A stretch of DNA of 64,000 bases from Pyrinomonadaceae bacterium (GTDB taxonomy: Bacteria > Acidobacteriota > Blastocatellia > Pyrinomonadales > Pyrinomonadaceae): the NCBI GenBank assembly GCA_021228405.1, contig JAJQRF010000006.1, forward strand, positions 1-64,000. Direction: 5' to 3'. The translations under genes and the position numbers were made by a program. The notes below the pieces were generated by a model, which had not been told where the DNA came from, ran no database searches, and saw nothing but the letters and a program-made list of their open reading frames with translations. Of this stretch, positions 51,653-60,359 are shown one piece after another (within the stretch, counting starts at the first letter, position 1; each line of letters opens with the position of its first letter).

Positions 51653-53545
51653 TTATCTTCCTCTCGTTTTTGGCTTTTTCGCAGTCGGAACTTGAGGTTT
51701 AGGTTTATATTGTTCGCCTAAAAGTCCGAGATCTCGCGCTTTCAAGATTACTCTCGCCGCGATCGGGGCTGAAATTGTTGCCCCGTAACCGCCTCCCTCG
51801 ACAACTACTGCGATTGCGAGAGTAGGTTTTTCCAAGGGCGCGATCGAAATATACCAACTGTCCGTTCGTTCATACATTTGAGGAAAGTCCTTTTCAATTA
51901 AATTGCCTTTTTCATCTTTCACTTTTCGCTTTATTGTCTTTAATTTACCTGTTTTATCATCATAAAGCGGTGCAAGTTTTTCGGCGGTTCCGGTCTTTCC
52001 GCCCGAGCGAATACCTGCGCCCCTGACTTCTCCGAAAACTCTCGTGGCAGTTCCACCGCTTCCTTCCGTTACGAGTGCCATAATTTGACGGATATAAGCC
52101 GCCTGTTGTGCATTAAGCGGTTGAGAGAACATTTGCGGTTGTAGATCGAGTTCGATCTTAGGTTTCATCAATTTTCCTTCCATGTTTCCGACTGACGATG
52201 CGATCAATGCCATTTGAAACGGTGTCATTTGTCCTGCATAACCTTGACCCATTCCTTCAAGTCCGATGTCGTAAGCCGATATGTTTTTCCCGGTTACGAT
52301 TGCAGATTGCTCGATCGCCAAAGCATTGCCGATTTGCGAATTGCTCGTGTTCCAGATGTCTGAAAGGAAATTTGTCTTAAATGTGTCTTCGGGATTTTCA
52401 ACTGCCAAAATCCCGAAAAGTCCGGCAGTTTCACGGATACGCTCACGCCCGAGATCGACCGCCATTTGTGCAAAATATTGATTGCTCGATGCCTCAAAAG
52501 CTTGAGCAATATTGAGTTCCGTACAGCCATATGGAGGTTCGCAGCCTCCGTTAGCATCCGTGATCGAACGCGAACCGCGAAATGGAACAAAGCCTTCCGG
52601 ATAACTGTTGAATGTCTGGTTTTGTTTTCCGGCACGAAATGCGGAAATCATCGTAAATGTTTTGAATGTTGAGCCCGGCACATAATATTCCCTGGTCGCA
52701 CGATTTAACAGCGGTTTATTTCTGCCGTCGCCTTCTAACTTCAAGTAATCTTCGAGCTTTTGAGATTCATTCAAATTAAATGAAGGGTTTGAATACATTC
52801 CCAGCAAATCTCCCGTTTGAGGATTCAAAACGACAATCGCTCCTTTTTTACCCTCAAGCTGTTTGGCAAGAAAGGTTTGTAAATCTCTGTCGATAGTGAT
52901 TTTAACATCGTTCTGTTCATCCTCGGGACGTTTGATCGTTGTCAAAACTTCCCAAGCTTCGGGCATCGGATCAGCCTTCTTTTTATAAAGTGTTCGTTCA
53001 AGTCCGGGCGTTCCGCGTTCCGTACCGAGTAAATGAGCCATTTCCTTTTCAAGTGCGAAAGTTCTCTGAATCGATCCGTCTTGTCCGACTTTATAGTAAG
53101 CCAGTGAACTTCCCAGCTTGCCTGAACGGTCGAGCATCCAGCCGCGCAAACTCGCGGCAGACGTGCGCCGATTTCGTAAATCTTTATAACTCAAGGCTTG
53201 AAATTGTTCATTTGATTCGTCAGCGTAGAACGTCCAGTAAACCTGAAACCCAAAGACCGAAACTGCCAACAGAACGAAAATACATTGCCACAATCTAAGA
53301 CTCCTGTTTGCAAGAGTTTGAGTGAGCTTTCGAGTAACTTCCTTAGGTAAATTTTGCTCGAAAACATACTTTGAACGGCGAAAATTATCAAGAAAAGAAA
53401 TAACCAGAAAACCAATCAAAACGGCAAGACCGATCAGATAGATTAAACTTAATCCCGCCGGTGTTCTTTCCAGTATTTGACCTCCGAAAAAATTTTCGGG
53501 TTTAAGTTTTTCCCAGTCGAATTGTAAAAGAAAATATAAAAGCAT
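51653..53545 (-). CDS. Class B penicillin-binding protein (transpeptidase)
   Basis: 630 residues. Two membrane helices precede the domain (about 30-52 and 87-105), one more than typical PbpA/FtsI. A dimerisation-like region follows. The transpeptidase domain has all three active-site motifs: SxxK at S292-K295 (PGSTFKTF), SxN at S353-N355 (ASSNQYF) and KTG at 517-519 (GGKTGTAE). It cross-links peptidoglycan as partner of the SEDS protein encoded next. Translation is likely coupled to the FHA gene (2-bp gap). The C terminus is basic (KPKPQVPTAKKPKTRGR). Confidence 0.94.
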   Translation of the reverse strand: MLLYFLLQFDWEKLKPENFFGGQILERTPAGLSLIYLIGLAVLIGFLVISFLDNFRRSKYVFEQNLPKEVTRKLTQTLANRSLRLWQCIFVLLAVSVFGFQVYWTFYADESNEQFQALSYKDLRNRRTSAASLRGWMLDRSGKLGSSLAYYKVGQDGSIQRTFALEKEMAHLLGTERGTPGLERTLYKKKADPMPEAWEVLTTIKRPEDEQNDVKITIDRDLQTFLAKQLEGKKGAIVVLNPQTGDLLGMYSNPSFNLNESQKLEDYLKLEGDGRNKPLLNRATREYYVPGSTFKTFTMISAFRAGKQNQTFNSYPEGFVPFRGSRSITDANGGCEPPYGCTELNIAQAFEASSNQYFAQMAVDLGRERIRETAGLFGILAVENPEDTFKTNFLSDIWNTSNSQIGNALAIEQSAIVTGKNISAYDIGLEGMGQGYAGQMTPFQMALIASSVGNMEGKLMKPKIELDLQPQMFSQPLNAQQAAYIRQIMALVTEGSGGTATRVFGEVRGAGIRSGGKTGTAEKLAPLYDDKTGKLKTIKRKVKDEKGNLIEKDFPQMYERTDSWYISIAPLEKPTLAIAVVVEGGGYGATISAPIAARVILKARDLGLLGEQYKPKPQVPTAKKPKTRGR

Positions 53546-53547
53546 TT

Positions 53548-54573
53548 TTATTTCTCGGTGTCTTTATCATCAAAATCGAAACTGATTCTTTGTTCGGTTT
53601 CGTTAATTTTGGGTTCAGGATCGTTTTGTATTTTTTCAGGTTTCGGAATCTCTTCATTCAAATTACTTTTACTTTTAAATTCAAAACCATTGATCGAAAC
53701 CGAAACAGGTTTTGCTTTTTCCGTTTCGATAAGTTCCGGGACAGAAGGTTGAATATAGTTAAGGCTGACCTCGATTAAACCAAAAATCACTTTTTGATTT
53801 TTTTCGATCGGTATGGCTTTTCCGTAGGGAATCCGTTCATTATTGATGAATGTCCCGTTGGTGGAACCGGTATCGGCGACAACCAATTGATTATCGTTAT
53901 TCAACATAAGTGACGCGTGAATTTTGGAAACGCTGGCATCTTCGATTGTCAGATTGTTTTCATTTCCTCTGCCGACGCTCAAGCGTTGTCCGGGTTTAAG
54001 CTCTAAATTTATGACTTTCTCAACACCATTCAAAAGAAATGAAGCTCGATATTTTTCAATCCTTAATTGTTGCGGTTGTTCCGGTTCAGTAAGTTGGTTA
54101 ACTTTCATTCCCGGGACGGTGACTTTTACGGCAACTTCGTTTTCCTCGTTTCCCAATTTGTCAAAACTCGCCAGAATTTGAACGCCTTCGGTAAAATAGT
54201 CAGGCTTTACCTCTATATTGAAAGGCTCGAATGTGTGATAAAGGTTATCGTTAATATGATCTATTGCCGCCGTCAAAAGTTCGTTTTGTAATGTCGTTAA
54301 CGCCGCATCCGAATCAGTTGAAAATTTGTCCCATTGCATTTTTAATTTGAAATTATGCGGCACAAATCGTCCTTTTTCTCCCAAATCCTTCACCTCCAAA
54401 TCCATTAGAGCTTTCAGTTTTTCGATCAATTCGCTGGTTGCCAAACTGCTGGAAGGCTTCCAGCCCCGACCCGTGAGTTTGTCGAACATATCGCCAACTT
54501 TGGTCAAAATTCCGCGAACTAACCAATCGGGTGAAAGATTATTATTTTTTGTTTTGGGCTTGATTTCGGACAT
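53548..54573 (-). CDS. fhaA: DUF3662/FHA-domain protein (FhaA-like)
   Basis: 341 residues. The N-terminal part (about 15-150) is the DUF3662 domain of FhaA (VPHNFKLKMQW, LLTAAIDHINDNLYHTFEP). The FHA domain (about 185-275) has SVGRGNENNLTI, SVSKIHASL and GSTNGTFINN, which form the phosphothreonine-binding site. In mycobacteria FhaA binds a phosphorylated MviN homologue to control cell-wall synthesis. It is first in an operon with PBP, SEDS and PP2C genes. The symbol is by analogy. Confidence 0.85.
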   Translation of the reverse strand: MSEIKPKTKNNNLSPDWLVRGILTKVGDMFDKLTGRGWKPSSSLATSELIEKLKALMDLEVKDLGEKGRFVPHNFKLKMQWDKFSTDSDAALTTLQNELLTAAIDHINDNLYHTFEPFNIEVKPDYFTEGVQILASFDKLGNEENEVAVKVTVPGMKVNQLTEPEQPQQLRIEKYRASFLLNGVEKVINLELKPGQRLSVGRGNENNLTIEDASVSKIHASLMLNNDNQLVVADTGSTNGTFINNERIPYGKAIPIEKNQKVIFGLIEVSLNYIQPSVPELIETEKAKPVSVSINGFEFKSKSNLNEEIPKPEKIQNDPEPKINETEQRISFDFDDKDTEK

Positions 54574-54711
54574 TTACTTTAAACGGGAGAACTTATTTAT
54601 TTTGCAGTAATTTTAACGAAATTACGTGCTAAATAAAAGTGAAATCAAATGATTGATAAAATATTGCTAAACATTGTAAAATAATTTTGGAATATGTTTC
54701 CCATTTCTAAT

Positions 54712-54747
54712 TTAGTCTAAATAGGGTTCACTTTGAACAAAATACAT
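54712..54747 (-). other. Possible 11-codon leader peptide with very strong ribosome-binding site
   Basis: On the minus strand AAAGGAGGT (54752-54760) lies three bases before an ATG at 54747. It opens an 11-codon frame, MYFVQSEPYLD, then TAA. It sits upstream of fhaA. The Shine-Dalgarno match is the longest noticed in the window, but nothing else supports expression. Confidence 0.25.
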
Positions 54748-54789
54748 CCTACCTCCTTTCAAAGCTGAACCAACTAAGTCCAAAACGAT

Positions 54790-55518
54790 ATGCAAAGTCA
54801 AAGTGTTTCAAATAAAAGCAATGAGTCCGGTTTTTCAATGATCGAGGTTGTCGTCGTGATGTCGGTGATACTAATTATGACAGCCGCATCGCTGTTTTAT
54901 ATGAACAATCAGGGAAGACTCTTTAAAACAGACGATGAAGCGTTACAAATAGTTGACGTTTTGCAGGAAGCGCGTCAGAGGTCATTAACGCAACGTGAAA
55001 CGATGCGCGTTGAAATTGATTTGACGAGCAAAATGGCGCGGCTTATTGATGAAAATGAGGTAACGAGCGCAAGCGACGACGTTCTGCTTAAAGAAGTGAA
55101 TTTGTATCCGTCCACGGAAGTCAGGCTCAATGCGCGACCTTCTAACATAAATCATAGCCCGCCTGAAGTATTAGCCAGTGCAACCGCCGATTTCAGAATG
55201 AGTGTGCATCCGTTCAGCGCGACAAATAATGTTTGCACGTATCGATTTCTGAATACGGGACGGGTTGTTAATGCCGGAGAAAATGCGACGGGAAATAATG
55301 CTCAATTGAAAAGTGAAACTTTGTTTATCTGGTCGCCCAGCAAAAACAATCCTAATGAATTTGAAGTTGCCAGAGCTATTACGGTAGTCGGCACGACCGG
55401 AGCCATCAGACTCTGGGAATATAGTCCTAACTCGAACGAGAGTAATAAGTGGCAGGACTCGCGCAGAGTCAGCAGCTACGGCGGACAATCGCAAGGCAAT
55501 ACGAACAGTTTGTATTGA
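54790..55518 (+). CDS. Type IV minor prepilin, GspH/FimT-like
   Basis: 242 residues. The prepilin peptidase site is near the N terminus: SGFSMIEVVVVMSVILIM, with Gly(-1), Phe1 and Glu5 as expected. The leader is about 17 residues. The C-terminal globular part has the FimT/GspH pattern (LQEARQRSLTQRETMRVEI). It is the first gene of a four-gene minor-pilin set. These proteins prime assembly of type IV pili or a type II secretion pseudopilus. Confidence 0.88.
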   Translation: MQSQSVSNKSNESGFSMIEVVVVMSVILIMTAASLFYMNNQGRLFKTDDEALQIVDVLQEARQRSLTQRETMRVEIDLTSKMARLIDENEVTSASDDVLLKEVNLYPSTEVRLNARPSNINHSPPEVLASATADFRMSVHPFSATNNVCTYRFLNTGRVVNAGENATGNNAQLKSETLFIWSPSKNNPNEFEVARAITVVGTTGAIRLWEYSPNSNESNKWQDSRRVSSYGGQSQGNTNSLY

Positions 55519-55553
55519 TTAGTTAATGTGAAACAAAGATCGAGATTTAATTT

Positions 55554-56129
55554 ATGAAATATCGAAACGAAAAGGAATCTGGTTTTTCTTATATAGATGT
55601 GATGTGTGCCATTGTCATTCTGATGGTAGGCATTTTGGCTTTGGTGTCCGCATTAACTGCAAATATGATCCGAACTTACGAATCGGAAAGAAGAATTATT
55701 GCCAAGCAAATGGCACTTTCGACAATCGAGTCGATAATCTCAGCCAAAGAGATTTCGCGAGTCGGCGTTATTGAGGGCTGGGATTCCTTAAAAAACGTCC
55801 AGACAAATGTTCCGAACGGTCAGATCAACGGAATTTTTCTGACGGGATTCAATCCTGTTCGTGAAGATTTGGGATGGGACGGTGTTGCGGGGACGATCGA
55901 CGATGCTTGTCCGAGCGGAAGTCCTTGCACCGTGACGGGAAGAACCACGAATACGAGCGACGAAATCAAGAATATGCAGAGAAAAATCGAGATCAAAGAC
56001 CTCGAAGACCCCGAAAGACCGACACCGACATACAGCATCTATCGCCGTGAAGTTATTGTCACGATTCGTTTTAACGTAAACCAAGCGGTCAGAGAAGAAA
56101 CCGTTTCGACGATTATTACCAAATATTAA
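55554..56129 (+). CDS. Type IV minor prepilin, PilV-like
   Basis: 191 residues. Short leader and hydrophobic helix ESGFSYIDVMCAIVILMVGI. The residue at +5 is Asp instead of the usual Glu, a conservative but uncommon change. C-terminal part includes YRREVIVTIRFNVN. It follows the FimT-like gene by 35 bp and precedes the PilW-like gene by 11 bp. Confidence 0.82.
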   Translation: MKYRNEKESGFSYIDVMCAIVILMVGILALVSALTANMIRTYESERRIIAKQMALSTIESIISAKEISRVGVIEGWDSLKNVQTNVPNGQINGIFLTGFNPVREDLGWDGVAGTIDDACPSGSPCTVTGRTTNTSDEIKNMQRKIEIKDLEDPERPTPTYSIYRREVIVTIRFNVNQAVREETVSTIITKY

Positions 56130-56140
56130 GAGGTAGAAAA

Positions 56141-57256
56141 ATGAAATCGGAATTACAAATAAGAACTTTAAGAGATTCAAAAGCAGAAAGGTCGGCAGGT
56201 TTCAGCCTCTTGGAAATAATGGTTGCAATGGTCATCTTTTTGATCGTGACAGGCGCGATCTTCGGCTTACTTCAGGTCGGTCGCGTTGATAAAAGCCGTT
56301 CGAGCACACGTACCGATATGCTCAAAAATGCGCGTGTCGCGGTTCATCTGATCGGACGCGACGCTTTGAATGCCGGACTCGGTTTTCACCGAATCGGGGG
56401 AATCGTGCCCGATGATTTTATTTCAACCAGATTCGGAAATCCCGTTGACGTTGACAATAACAAAGACCTGTTGCCTTCCATAATCGGCGGTAATAATCGT
56501 TTGACCAATAATCTGCTGACAAACCCTGATGATAAAACCGACACGATGGTTTTTGCGTTTCGGGATGTCGATTTCAATAACGGCGATTCGATCGAACTTC
56601 TTTCGGTTACAAATCCGACCGGTGATCCGGCGACTCCGAGAGTGAAAACAAAACTGTCAAACGGTGCGGCTAATGCTTCAAATTTCGATCTGTATTTGTT
56701 GGAATCGACCACTTCGCAAATCGCTGTGATGGCAACCGCAACCAACAAGATAAATGAAATCGATTTTAAAGCGGGTGATCCTCTCGGGTTAAATTTGCCG
56801 TTGAACGGAACCGGAAAAAACAGCAGTTTGTTAAGAGCCTGTGCAACTGCGGATGATGAAAACTGCACCACATATTCGTTTGCTTCGCTCAAACGATTCT
56901 TTTTAGTCAGTTACAAGATCAAGCCTGACGGAACTCTCGTCAGGATTACTTACGGCAACAATCGTAACCGACCGGCGAATGAACAGATCGTTGAACAGCC
57001 CCTGGCATACAACGTTCAAAATATGCAATTGAAATATTTGCTCGAGAACGGAACGGTTACAGAAAATCCGGCGGCGGGAGCGGATGGAATAGCCGGAACC
57101 GCAGACGACGATCCGCGACAATTTAATCAGGTCAGACAAATAACGGTTAACCTCACCGTTCTTTCAACCGAAATTGACGAAATGACGCGCAGACCGGAAG
57201 AAGTTACGTTGAGCGCAACTTTCAGTACCAGAAACTTGGAATATGATGCGGGATAA
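56141..57256 (+). CDS. Type IV minor prepilin, PilW-like
   Basis: 371 residues. Prepilin site AGFSLLEIMVAMVIFLIV with Glu5, followed by the PilW-type start of the globular domain (NARVAVHLIGRDALNAGLGF). The length is normal for PilW-like proteins. Preceded by an AGAGGT ribosome-binding site. Confidence 0.88.
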   Translation: MKSELQIRTLRDSKAERSAGFSLLEIMVAMVIFLIVTGAIFGLLQVGRVDKSRSSTRTDMLKNARVAVHLIGRDALNAGLGFHRIGGIVPDDFISTRFGNPVDVDNNKDLLPSIIGGNNRLTNNLLTNPDDKTDTMVFAFRDVDFNNGDSIELLSVTNPTGDPATPRVKTKLSNGAANASNFDLYLLESTTSQIAVMATATNKINEIDFKAGDPLGLNLPLNGTGKNSSLLRACATADDENCTTYSFASLKRFFLVSYKIKPDGTLVRITYGNNRNRPANEQIVEQPLAYNVQNMQLKYLLENGTVTENPAAGADGIAGTADDDPRQFNQVRQITVNLTVLSTEIDEMTRRPEEVTLSATFSTRNLEYDAG

Positions 57257-57268
57257 AAGGTGAGAAGT

Positions 57269-60211
57269 ATGAAATTGAACTTAAAGGTAAAAGAAAATTC
57301 AATGAATGCGAATTTGTTAGAACAAAATAAAGAAAAGTTTCAGAATCAGGAAGGAACTGCCATCATCATTGCACTGCTGGTGATGGTTTTGCTGATGGGT
57401 TTTGTCGCCCTGGCGATTTCACGCACAAACAGCGAAACTGTTGCGGCAGCAAACGATGCGGCGGAAACGCGAACTTTTGAGGCTTCGCAGGCAAGTCTTG
57501 AAATAATGACACGCAATTTCGATAAGATATTCGACCGTCGTTTGAACCCGACTGCTGACGACTTGCAGAAAGTTCAAGACAATAAACCGCCGGGTTTTGA
57601 AAATAAATACACCTTCGACCAGCGAATCGTCAAAACCAAAAACTCCCAGCAGGTCGTTATGACGGGCGGCGAGTTTCAAGGCTTGCGTGCGACGCGTGAC
57701 GAATGGGAAATTAAAACGACCGCCGAAGATAAAACAAACGGAACACAGGTCGAGTTAAGAAGAAGATTTTTCAATAATCGAATCCCGATCTTTCAATTCG
57801 GAATTTTCTACGAAGACGATATGGAGTTTCACCCCGGACCTCGTTTCGACTTCGGCGGACGCGTGCACTCGAACGGCAACCTGTTTATGATGGGCGGCGC
57901 GGAAGTTCTATTTTCATCAAAGGTTACGGCGGTCGGGGAAGTTTTCACCGACACTGCACGCAACGACACATATACGTGGGCTGATAATGTCAGAATCAAA
58001 AACGCGTCGGGAACATTCGTCCAACTGAAGAAAGGGATGGGAAGCGTTCTGAAAACACCTGCGAACGGTTCTCCCGTTTTTTCAAATGCTGATATGCCGA
58101 CGGTTTACAGAAATAGCAATTGGGAAAACGAGCAGAATAAATTTGAAGGTAACTTGCTTTATCGTCAAAAACCGCTCGAACTTCCGATCAGATTTAACAG
58201 CCGTTTCAATTCAGCCGCGCCCGACTATATCGAACTTGTTAAGCGCGGAAAAAATATCGGCGATCTGCTAAATCGCACAACGCCTGTCAACAGTGCGACG
58301 AAAGACGACGAAGTGACCGCGAAGGAACGTTATTACAATAAAACGGGAATCAGAGTTTCGGTTGCCGACAGCAAAGCGAAATTGCCAGGATGTGCGACCG
58401 GCACGGGAACTGCCGCCGTGACGACTCGTTGCGGAATCAGGCTGGACGGCGCGCCGGCTCCGGGCGATGCGGGAAGTGAGCCGTCGGGCGCGGAAGTGCG
58501 CGGTTATCAGCCGCTCACAATGAAGGACGGTTATCAAGCTACGGAATTAAACGGTGAGCGGTTTTTTCTAAACATCGCAGGAAGACAAACCTGGATCAAG
58601 ATCGAAACCGTCAGATACGACGAAACAACAAACACATATATTACAAAAGATATTACCGAGGATATGTTGAGCCTCGGTATCACGGAAAGAGCCAAAACTC
58701 TTTCCGGAACGCAGAATTTTCAAGTTCTTCAGAAATATGTCGGCGGTAAAAGTTACGGATTGGAAACCGATGCCGAAAAGAACCGCGTCGATAATCGTTC
58801 GATTTTCAAGTTTCAAAGATTTCTGATCGAAGGAGCCAAGATCACGACGACCGACGGGGCATATATGACCTCGGAAACTATCAATACCACTGATGTGAAC
58901 TATGTCGTTGCGGCAAAAAAACTGACCACTGATTCATACCCGGTCGGAGTCGATAACGGTGCATACGGCAATTTGACTCAGTATTCGGAAAACGGACAAA
59001 CCTATACCGACAAAAAGGGACATTGGTGGGAAGCGATCGCAAAAGACAATGTTCCAACATCTTTGAAAAGATGGGTCGTTCCTTTTCCGATCAAAATGTT
59101 CGATGCGCGCGAAGGTTTATATAATGTCGGCGAAACCTATACGGCGGGAACCGTTCCCTGGAACGGTGTTATGAGCGCGATCGACATCGACGTTGCCAAT
59201 TTACGCCGATTCTTTAACGGGGAATTTGATAACAATTTTCCGAACGGGACAAAATTTGCAACTGAAAAAGGTTCATCTTTTAAATCGACCGACGTGCCGC
59301 AAGATCACGGCTGGGTTCTCTATGTTTCCGACCGTCGCGGTGATTACGATTTTGACGGTGAATATGATATGGAAGACATCTACGGAAATAATGACGGAGT
59401 TCTGCAAACCGGCGAAGATGTCAATAATAACGGTTTGCTCGATACCGATTATTGTAACGAAGCCGTCCGCTATAAAACCGCCATTTTAGGTTGTGAAACG
59501 AATCCGGTGATCTCGACGGCAATCGCTTCGGTTATCGATCATAAATTCTATCGCCGCGGTGTTCGCCTGATTAACGGAACCACCCTTCCCGGTGTTTACG
59601 ACAGCACGACCCCGACAAACACGAAAGGATTTAGTGTTGCATCCGAAAATGCCGTCTATGTTTTAGGAAATTATAATTCGACAGGCGCGACAAAGACCTA
59701 TGATTCGGGCGGAGCCGAAATCCTGCCGACTCCGGCAACTTCGTATCAGCCGCAGAATACGAGTCTGCACATTCCGGCTTCGATCGTTGCCGATACGGTC
59801 TTCGTCTTGTCAAACAGTTGGAAGGATGGCGCAAATCTGGCGAATCCGTTTTCCAGCCGAACGGCGACCGAAACAAGCGTCCGCTTTGCGATGATCTCCG
59901 GCGACTCAAGATCACGAAAACTTTCAACACCGAATCAGGGAAGCGGTGACGCTTGTATGGCGGGCGGAGTTCATAACTTCAAACGTTTTCTTGAAAATTG
60001 GGGCGGAGTTCGGTTGAATTACACCGGCTCGCTTATCAATTTATACAACGCCAGAAATAATAACGGCGCGCATAAATCGGACGGTAAGGTTTACGGTGCA
60101 CCGAATCGTAACTGGACGTTCGACACATCTTTCCTCGATCCCGACAGATTACCGCCGGGAACGCCTTTTTTCCAGTCAATCCAGTTGACGGGATTTGAAA
60201 GATTGAATTAA
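57269..60211 (+). CDS. Very large PilX-like minor pilin-associated protein
   Basis: 980 residues from the ATG at 57269, chosen because AAGGTGAG lies just upstream; a GTG nine bases earlier is inside that ribosome-binding site. A PilX-type N terminus (QEGTAIIIALLVMVLLMGFVALAIS) is followed by a region rich in Thr/Asn/Gly without obvious similarity. PilX is normally about 200 residues, so this is several times larger. Around residues 690-725 repeated Asp/Asn loops (DYDFDGEYD, NNDGVLQTGED, NNNGLLDTD) look like calcium-binding loops. It may combine the roles of PilX and a PilY1-type tip adhesin; this is inference. Followed by a strong terminator. Confidence 0.8.
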   Translation: MKLNLKVKENSMNANLLEQNKEKFQNQEGTAIIIALLVMVLLMGFVALAISRTNSETVAAANDAAETRTFEASQASLEIMTRNFDKIFDRRLNPTADDLQKVQDNKPPGFENKYTFDQRIVKTKNSQQVVMTGGEFQGLRATRDEWEIKTTAEDKTNGTQVELRRRFFNNRIPIFQFGIFYEDDMEFHPGPRFDFGGRVHSNGNLFMMGGAEVLFSSKVTAVGEVFTDTARNDTYTWADNVRIKNASGTFVQLKKGMGSVLKTPANGSPVFSNADMPTVYRNSNWENEQNKFEGNLLYRQKPLELPIRFNSRFNSAAPDYIELVKRGKNIGDLLNRTTPVNSATKDDEVTAKERYYNKTGIRVSVADSKAKLPGCATGTGTAAVTTRCGIRLDGAPAPGDAGSEPSGAEVRGYQPLTMKDGYQATELNGERFFLNIAGRQTWIKIETVRYDETTNTYITKDITEDMLSLGITERAKTLSGTQNFQVLQKYVGGKSYGLETDAEKNRVDNRSIFKFQRFLIEGAKITTTDGAYMTSETINTTDVNYVVAAKKLTTDSYPVGVDNGAYGNLTQYSENGQTYTDKKGHWWEAIAKDNVPTSLKRWVVPFPIKMFDAREGLYNVGETYTAGTVPWNGVMSAIDIDVANLRRFFNGEFDNNFPNGTKFATEKGSSFKSTDVPQDHGWVLYVSDRRGDYDFDGEYDMEDIYGNNDGVLQTGEDVNNNGLLDTDYCNEAVRYKTAILGCETNPVISTAIASVIDHKFYRRGVRLINGTTLPGVYDSTTPTNTKGFSVASENAVYVLGNYNSTGATKTYDSGGAEILPTPATSYQPQNTSLHIPASIVADTVFVLSNSWKDGANLANPFSSRTATETSVRFAMISGDSRSRKLSTPNQGSGDACMAGGVHNFKRFLENWGGVRLNYTGSLINLYNARNNNGAHKSDGKVYGAPNRNWTFDTSFLDPDRLPPGTPFFQSIQLTGFERLN

Positions 60212-60230
60212 CAACTCTTAAGTTGATTTT

Positions 60231-60273
60231 ATCGTCTGAATGAATCGGAAAATTCATTCAGACGATTTTTTTT
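60231..60273 (+). terminator. Rho-independent terminator after pilin operon
   Basis: Perfect 15-bp stem ATCGTCTGAATGAAT/ATTCATTCAGACGAT with a 6-base loop and eight T. Confidence 0.93.
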
Positions 60274-60359
60274 GAGTATGAGTTTTGTGAACTTTAAATT
60301 TATAATGTCGTATGGAGTGTAGTTGAATTTTATAAAACTCCGGTTTTTACAGATCAAAA

